Of a DNA stretch of 64,000 bases, positions 60,298 to 64,000 are shown piece after piece (the stretch's first letter is position 1; every line of letters begins with the position of its first letter). The stretch lies in contig NZ_CP084562.1 of NCBI RefSeq assembly GCF_021789315.1, positions 62,001-126,000 on the forward strand, written 5' to 3'. The notes beneath the pieces were generated by a model. It was not told the DNA's origin, ran no database searches, and saw only the letters and a program-made list of their open reading frames with translations. Source of the DNA: Arthrobacter sp. FW305-BF8 (lineage in GTDB: Bacteria; Actinomycetota; Actinomycetes; Actinomycetales; Micrococcaceae). The position numbers and the translations under genes were made by a program.

Positions 60298-61005
60298 CTA
60301 TTTGGCGGCGTCCGCGAGCAACTGGCGGAACTGTTCTTCGGTGTCCAGGGTGAGTTTTTCGCCGTTGAGGAAGAACGTCGGCGTCCCGGAAACACCGAGT
60401 GCCTTGCCGTCGGCGATGTCTTTGCGGATCCGGTCCTTCGTTGCCTCGTCGGCGACGGCAGCGTCGTACTTGGCCAGGTCCAGGCCGAGTTCCTGCGCGA
60501 AAGAACGGAACAGGGCGGCCTGGGAGTCCTGTTTTTCGCCCCACTGCGGCTGGGTGTTGAACAGTTTAGCGACCATTTGCTCGTACTTGCCCTGCTGGGC
60601 GGCGGCTTCCGCGGCGAGGGCGGCGGTGCCGGAATTGCGGTGGGAGGGGATGGGGAAGTAACGGTGGACGAAGGTGATCCGGTCCCCGTATTCCTTTTTC
60701 AGCTTTTCGACGAGGGGGTAGGCCGCCCGGCAGGACTCGCATTCGAAGTCCAGGAACTCCACGAGCTGTGCTTTCTCTGTCGCCGGTGTGGTGATCGCGT
60801 GGCTGTCCTCGCGGACGAGCTGGGCGTCGGCGGCCGGCGCCGCGGCGGTGGGGGCGGGTTTGGTGGCCGTGACGACGGCGTACCCGATCACTCCGGCGAC
60901 GGCGATGAAGGCGAGCAGTGTCCACAGCACGAGGCGGACTTTCCTGGCCGTGCCGGCAGGTTTCCGGGGATCTGGGGGTGTGGGGGCGGTCGGTGCTGGT
61001 GTCAT
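60298..61005 (-). CDS. DsbA-like membrane-anchored thiol oxidoreductase
   Basis: This 235-residue protein has a Pro-rich start, one TM anchor (about 27-47) and a thioredoxin-fold DsbA domain. The CxxC motif is in FLDFECESCRAAYP, and the cis-Pro loop is GVSGTPTFFLNG. DsbA-like proteins of actinobacteria oxidise or hold extracytoplasmic thiols. The gene overlaps the CDF gene's stop region by 1 bp, so the two are cotranscribed. It probably assists copper-protein folding or stress tolerance. Confidence 0.9.
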   Translation of the reverse strand: MTPAPTAPTPPDPRKPAGTARKVRLVLWTLLAFIAVAGVIGYAVVTATKPAPTAAAPAADAQLVREDSHAITTPATEKAQLVEFLDFECESCRAAYPLVEKLKKEYGDRITFVHRYFPIPSHRNSGTAALAAEAAAQQGKYEQMVAKLFNTQPQWGEKQDSQAALFRSFAQELGLDLAKYDAAVADEATKDRIRKDIADGKALGVSGTPTFFLNGEKLTLDTEEQFRQLLADAAK

Positions 61006-61922
61006 CAGTGGGGCATGCTTTCCTGGTCTCGGTGGGCGGCGGGTTCGATCTGGAAGGTGGAATGTTCGACGCTGACGTCGAAGTCTTCGGCGACGCAGCG
61101 CTGCAGGTCCGCGAGGATGGACGCGGCGTGTCCGTCACGCATGCAGTGATCCTGGACGGTGACGTGGGCCGAGAGGACCGGGGTTCCGGAACCGACGAGG
61201 GAGGCGTGCAGGTCGTGGACGTCGATCACATGGGGCAGGGCCAGGATGTGTTCACGGACCCTGGCCAGGTCCAGGCCGCGGGGCACGTTTTCCATCAGCA
61301 CATCGGTGGTCTCGCGCAGCAGCTTCAGGGTGCGGGGAATGATCAAAGCGCCGATCAGCAGGGACACGACGGCGTCTGCCCGGGTCCAGCCGGTGAGGGC
61401 GATGATGACCGCGGCGGCGATCACGGCGACCGAGCCGAGGGCATCGTTGAGGACCTCGAGGAACGCCGCCCTCATGTTGAAGTTATGGTGCCGGCCCGAA
61501 GCGAGCACGATCAGGCCGATGGCGTTGCCGGCCAGGCCGATAATGCCGAACCACAGCATCGTGGATCCGCCCACCTCCGGGGGCTCGAAGAGCCGGCGGA
61601 TGCCTTCGACGATGACGAAGCCGCCCACGCCCAGCAGCAGGGCCGCCTGCCCGGCGGCGGCGACGATCTCGGCCCGCCTGTATCCCCAGGTGCGCTTCAG
61701 CGTGGCCGGTTTCAGCGCCAGCGACGCGGCGATCAGTGCGATCAGCAGCCCGGCCGAGTCGGTGAACATGTGCCCGGCGTCCGCCAGCAGCGCCAGGCTG
61801 CCGGTGAGCACGGAGCCGATGATCTCGGCGACCATCACCGCGAACGTGATCGAAAAGACGATGATCAGCTTGCCACGGTTGCCGGCAGCGTCGCCGCCGT
61901 GGGAGTGGTCGTGTCCGCTCAT
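61005..61922 (-). CDS. cation diffusion facilitator (CzcD-like) metal exporter
   Basis: This 305-residue protein has a His-rich start (GHDHSHGGD) and six TM helices. The transport-site motifs are ADAGHMFTDSAGL (TM2, HxxxD) and FLEVLNDALGSVAVI (TM5, H/N-xxxD). A C-terminal ZT-dimer cytoplasmic domain has HVIDVHDLHASLV. CDF proteins expel Zn2+, Cd2+ or Co2+ in exchange for protons. It overlaps a small upstream ORF and lies between CopD-CtaG and the DsbA-like gene. Confidence 0.92.
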   Translation of the reverse strand: MSGHDHSHGGDAAGNRGKLIIVFSITFAVMVAEIIGSVLTGSLALLADAGHMFTDSAGLLIALIAASLALKPATLKRTWGYRRAEIVAAAGQAALLLGVGGFVIVEGIRRLFEPPEVGGSTMLWFGIIGLAGNAIGLIVLASGRHHNFNMRAAFLEVLNDALGSVAVIAAAVIIALTGWTRADAVVSLLIGALIIPRTLKLLRETTDVLMENVPRGLDLARVREHILALPHVIDVHDLHASLVGSGTPVLSAHVTVQDHCMRDGHAASILADLQRCVAEDFDVSVEHSTFQIEPAAHRDQESMPH

Positions 61923-62122
61923 GGGCGCGCCTCCGAGGTATAGGTAGTAGCAGTGCTTGGATGGGTCGGGGTCCGGTGGCTCGTTCCGGGCAGCCCGGCA
62001 GGCATTGCACGAACCGGTGGTGGCTGCCTCAGGATCTCCGGGGGCAGGCGGAGCGGCCGGACGGCTGCGCCGGCCGGGGAGGCGTGGGGCAGGAAGCGTT
62101 CGGTCCTGGAGTTCTCAGCCAT
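61919..62122 (-). CDS. small ORF coupled between copD and the CDF gene
   Basis: 67 residues starting MAENSRTERFLPHASPAG. The ATG overlaps the CopD-CtaG stop by 8 bp, and its stop overlaps the CDF start (ATGA). This tight coupling argues for a translated ORF. The sequence is Pro/Thr/Arg-rich with no known domain. It may be a bridging leader rather than a functional protein. Confidence 0.45.
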   Translation of the reverse strand: MAENSRTERFLPHASPAGAAVRPLRLPPEILRQPPPVRAMPAGLPGTSHRTPTHPSTATTYTSEARP

Positions 62123-64000
62123 TGCCGTTCCGTCCCGGCGGGGGGCTGTCACGGTGTCCGAGCCGGGCGAGCATGGCGTTGTAGGCGTCCAGGTCAGCGT
62201 CGTTGTTCCGGTCTGCCGCGCGGTCGAGCCTGCGGGTTTCACGCGCGTCCGAGCGGGACCACATGACCGCAACTCCGATGGCGAGCAGAAGCGTGGGGAC
62301 CTCTCCGATTCCCCACGTGATTGCCCCGGCTTTTTGCTGGTCTTCCAGTGCAGGCAATCCCCAGTCCCGGCCCAGGGCAGTGAACCAGTCGGGCTGGATC
62401 AGGGTTGTCGATCCCATCAACGTCACACCGAAGAAGGCGTGGAAGGCCATGGTGGCCAGCAGCAGCAGCAGCCGCAGCGGGAACGGCGCCCGGCGCGGCG
62501 CCGGGTCCGTTCCGATCATGGACAGGACGAACAGGTACCCGGTGATCACAAAGTGCACCGTCATCAGTTCATGCCCGGCATGCTCGCGCAGGGCAAAGCC
62601 GAAGGCGTCGGAGTAGTAGAAGAGGATGATGGACCCGGCGAAGTTTGCCGCAACGAACAGCGGATGTGTCACCACCGCAGCCGCCCGGGAGTGGACCAGG
62701 ATCAGGAGCCATTCCCGGGGACCCCTGGATCCGTCATGGCGTGGCCGCAGTGTCCTGAGCGCCAGCGTCACCGGGGCGCCGAGCACGAGGAAGACGGGGG
62801 CAATCATCGTCAGGGCCATATGGTCGAGCATGTGCGCGCTGAACAGCACGCGGCCGTAGACCGAGGGCCCGCCGGAGGTGAAGAAGACCAGGGCGGCCAG
62901 TCCGATGAACCACATGATCACCCTCAGCCACGGCCAGGTGTCCCCGCGCCGCCTCAGGCGTATGGCCGCGCGGAGGTAGAGGTACGCCGCGGCAAGGGCG
63001 ATGGCGATCCACAGCCAGTCAGGACGCCACACCGTAAACCAGGTCTGCGCGGTGAGCTCGGGCGGCAGGGGATAGCCGGTGAGGATTTCAGCCGGTGTCA
63101 GGGCCGGCCTGACCTCTTGCCCGCCGGGGGGAGGTGTTCGGCTCAGGGCTGCGGCGAGACCGCTGGCCGCGGCCATGATCAGCAGTTCAGCCACGATGAA
63201 CCGCCACAGCAGCCACCGCCCGGGCGTTCCATGCTTTGTTGTGGCGCCAAGTGCAGGAATGAGTTTTCTGCGGTGCAGCAGCCCGATGCCGCCCAGGACC
63301 AGCGCCGCGGCGGTTTTGGCCCCGAGCAGCACGCCGTAGGGGGATGCCAGCGCTGCGGGGGATTCGAGCCGGATAGCCGCGTTGATGACCCCGGAGCCGA
63401 CGACCAGGATGAAGGCAAAGCCGGCCAACGTGGAGAACCGCCGCAGGACATCGGCGGTGTCCTTGCCAAGGGAGGTTCCCGCGACCGTCAGGGCGATAAT
63501 CCCGCCGACCCACAGGCAGACCCCGAGCAGGTGCAGGGCCAGGGAGTTGATGGCCTGTTCGTGATCGTTGCCGCCGGCGGCGTGCCCGATCAGGACGACC
63601 GGGAGCAGCCCTGCCAGGGACAGCAGTGCGGTGGCTGCCAGCCCCGCAGCTGACCTGACGGAGAAGGCCAGCGTCGCCACCAGTGCAGAGACGATAACCA
63701 CTGCCAGCCACGCCCTGCCGGAGGGCAGGTCGGTCATGTAAAACGTAAGCTGGGTTGTGAACTCCGGGCTGCCGCTGACGGGGATGCCGGCGATGTCGGC
63801 GAAACTGAAGACCAGAACGGCTGTGGCTGCAGCAGTCCACAGGACGGCCGAGACCGCGGCCAGGGCCATGATCCTCGTGAACGCCGGGTGCTCGTTCCCG
63901 GCAACGACAGGCACCGCGGCGCCCGAAGGACTGCGTCGGCGGCGCTGACTGCTGGGCGGGACGATGAACGCCGCGAAAACGAGCGCTCCAATGGTTGCCG
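62115..64000 (-). CDS. CopD-CtaG fusion membrane protein (5' end outside the window)
   Basis: At least 628 residues. The frame is open to the window edge, and its first visible part (TIGALVFAAFIVPPSS) is a TM helix, so the true start lies beyond 64000. The start at 63914 was therefore rejected. The N-terminal CopD domain has VVLIGHAAGGNDHEQA and SLALHLLGVCLWVGGIIAL. The C-terminal CtaG domain has FSAHMLDHMALTMIAP and HAGHELMTVHFVITGYL, the proposed Cu-binding histidines. The usual role is copper import and delivery to cytochrome oxidase. It begins the copper/metal operon that goes on to CDF and DsbA. Confidence 0.88.
   Translation of the reverse strand, partial: ATIGALVFAAFIVPPSSQRRRRSPSGAAVPVVAGNEHPAFTRIMALAAVSAVLWTAAATAVLVFSFADIAGIPVSGSPEFTTQLTFYMTDLPSGRAWLAVVIVSALVATLAFSVRSAAGLAATALLSLAGLLPVVLIGHAAGGNDHEQAINSLALHLLGVCLWVGGIIALTVAGTSLGKDTADVLRRFSTLAGFAFILVVGSGVINAAIRLESPAALASPYGVLLGAKTAAALVLGGIGLLHRRKLIPALGATTKHGTPGRWLLWRFIVAELLIMAAASGLAAALSRTPPPGGQEVRPALTPAEILTGYPLPPELTAQTWFTVWRPDWLWIAIALAAAYLYLRAAIRLRRRGDTWPWLRVIMWFIGLAALVFFTSGGPSVYGRVLFSAHMLDHMALTMIAPVFLVLGAPVTLALRTLRPRHDGSRGPREWLLILVHSRAAAVVTHPLFVAANFAGSIILFYYSDAFGFALREHAGHELMTVHFVITGYLFVLSMIGTDPAPRRAPFPLRLLLLLATMAFHAFFGVTLMGSTTLIQPDWFTALGRDWGLPALEDQQKAGAITWGIGEVPTLLLAIGVAVMWSRSDARETRRLDRAADRNNDADLDAYNAMLARLGHRDSPPPGRNGNG

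Noticed and set aside
1..64000. CRISPR array.
   Set aside because: No regularly spaced direct repeats with unique spacers were seen; the only dense repeats are GCAGT iterons and carrier-domain duplications.

Overview
This window reads as part of a large conjugative plasmid, or plasmid-like element, of a high-GC actinobacterium. It is most likely an Arthrobacter/Pseudarthrobacter-type Micrococcaceae. The evidence is the strong G/C third-position bias, an actinobacterial-type SOS box (TCGAAC-N4-like palindrome), an SCO6880/VirB4/TraG-type conjugation cluster, DUF4913 and DUF6504 proteins, a plasmid-type ParA with a partner gene, a primase-like replication initiator and an array of GCAGT iterons. 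The host assignment is inference. No 16S or other phylogenetic marker is present; the only RNA gene is one tRNA-Leu(GAG).

Layout. (1) 1-5.2 kb: a DNA-damage island with a SOS-box-driven umuD-umuC-DUF6504 operon, small HTH/hypothetical genes, an ATP-dependent DNA ligase and, convergent to it, an SRAP/HMCES-type abasic-site protein. (2) 5.2-10.4 kb: a membrane protein, a 46-codon membrane micro-ORF, a serine resolvase, tRNA-Leu with its terminator, a pRiA4b ORF-3-like protein and small genes, one probably frameshifted. (3) 10.4-17.7 kb: plasmid maintenance, with a KfrA-like coiled-coil protein, a 0.4-kb element bounded by Tn402/Tn5053-like inverted repeats, a decayed TniB-type ATPase, parA plus a non-canonical partner gene, about 0.7 kb of iterons and a Rep with a primase/polymerase fold. 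(4) 18-21.6 kb: an ImmR/ImmA-like pair with a membrane protein, an alpha/beta hydrolase and an ArsR-like regulator. (5) 21.9-33.1 kb: a tightly overlapping type IV secretion/conjugation operon (MinD-like ATPase, pilin-like, VirB8/TcpC-like, VirB6-like, SCO6880, VirB4, VirD4 coupling protein, DUF4913, lytic transglycosylase/M23, lipoprotein). No relaxase is visible.

(6) 33.2-44 kb: an accessory and defence region. It has a DUF3800-like gene broken by one in-frame stop, a SIR2-HerA antiphage pair, an internally deleted IS30-like element, a large secreted repeat protein, a PD-(D/E)XK nuclease and an IS3 remnant. (7) 44.5-48.3 kb: a collapsed nonribosomal-peptide locus. An internally deleted SbnA-like PLP enzyme gene is followed by an unusual adenylation-domain-less Pls-like protein with three tandem carrier domains, then by a truncated condensation-domain-like ORF. 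This is the most unusual object in the window. (8) 48.4-64 kb: envelope, metal and bicarbonate functions. These are a lipoprotein, a ZIP transporter, a SulP-carbonic anhydrase fusion, two CopD-CtaG fusions (one missing the CtaG histidines), CopC, a DsbA-like protein, a CDF efflux protein and a C40-like cell-wall protein behind a c-di-AMP (ydaO/yuaA) riboswitch.

How the parts fit: Rep/iterons, ParA and partner, KfrA-like protein and resolvase would give replication and stable inheritance. The T4SS and cell-wall hydrolase would give transfer. UmuDC, ligase and SRAP would give damage tolerance. SIR2-HerA and possibly the PD-(D/E)XK protein would give phage defence. The right end is a copper/divalent-metal and thiol-redox island. 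Several loci carry frameshifts, deletions or a nonsense codon, so this is a mosaic replicon undergoing decay. All functional calls rest on motif recognition by eye, without database searches.
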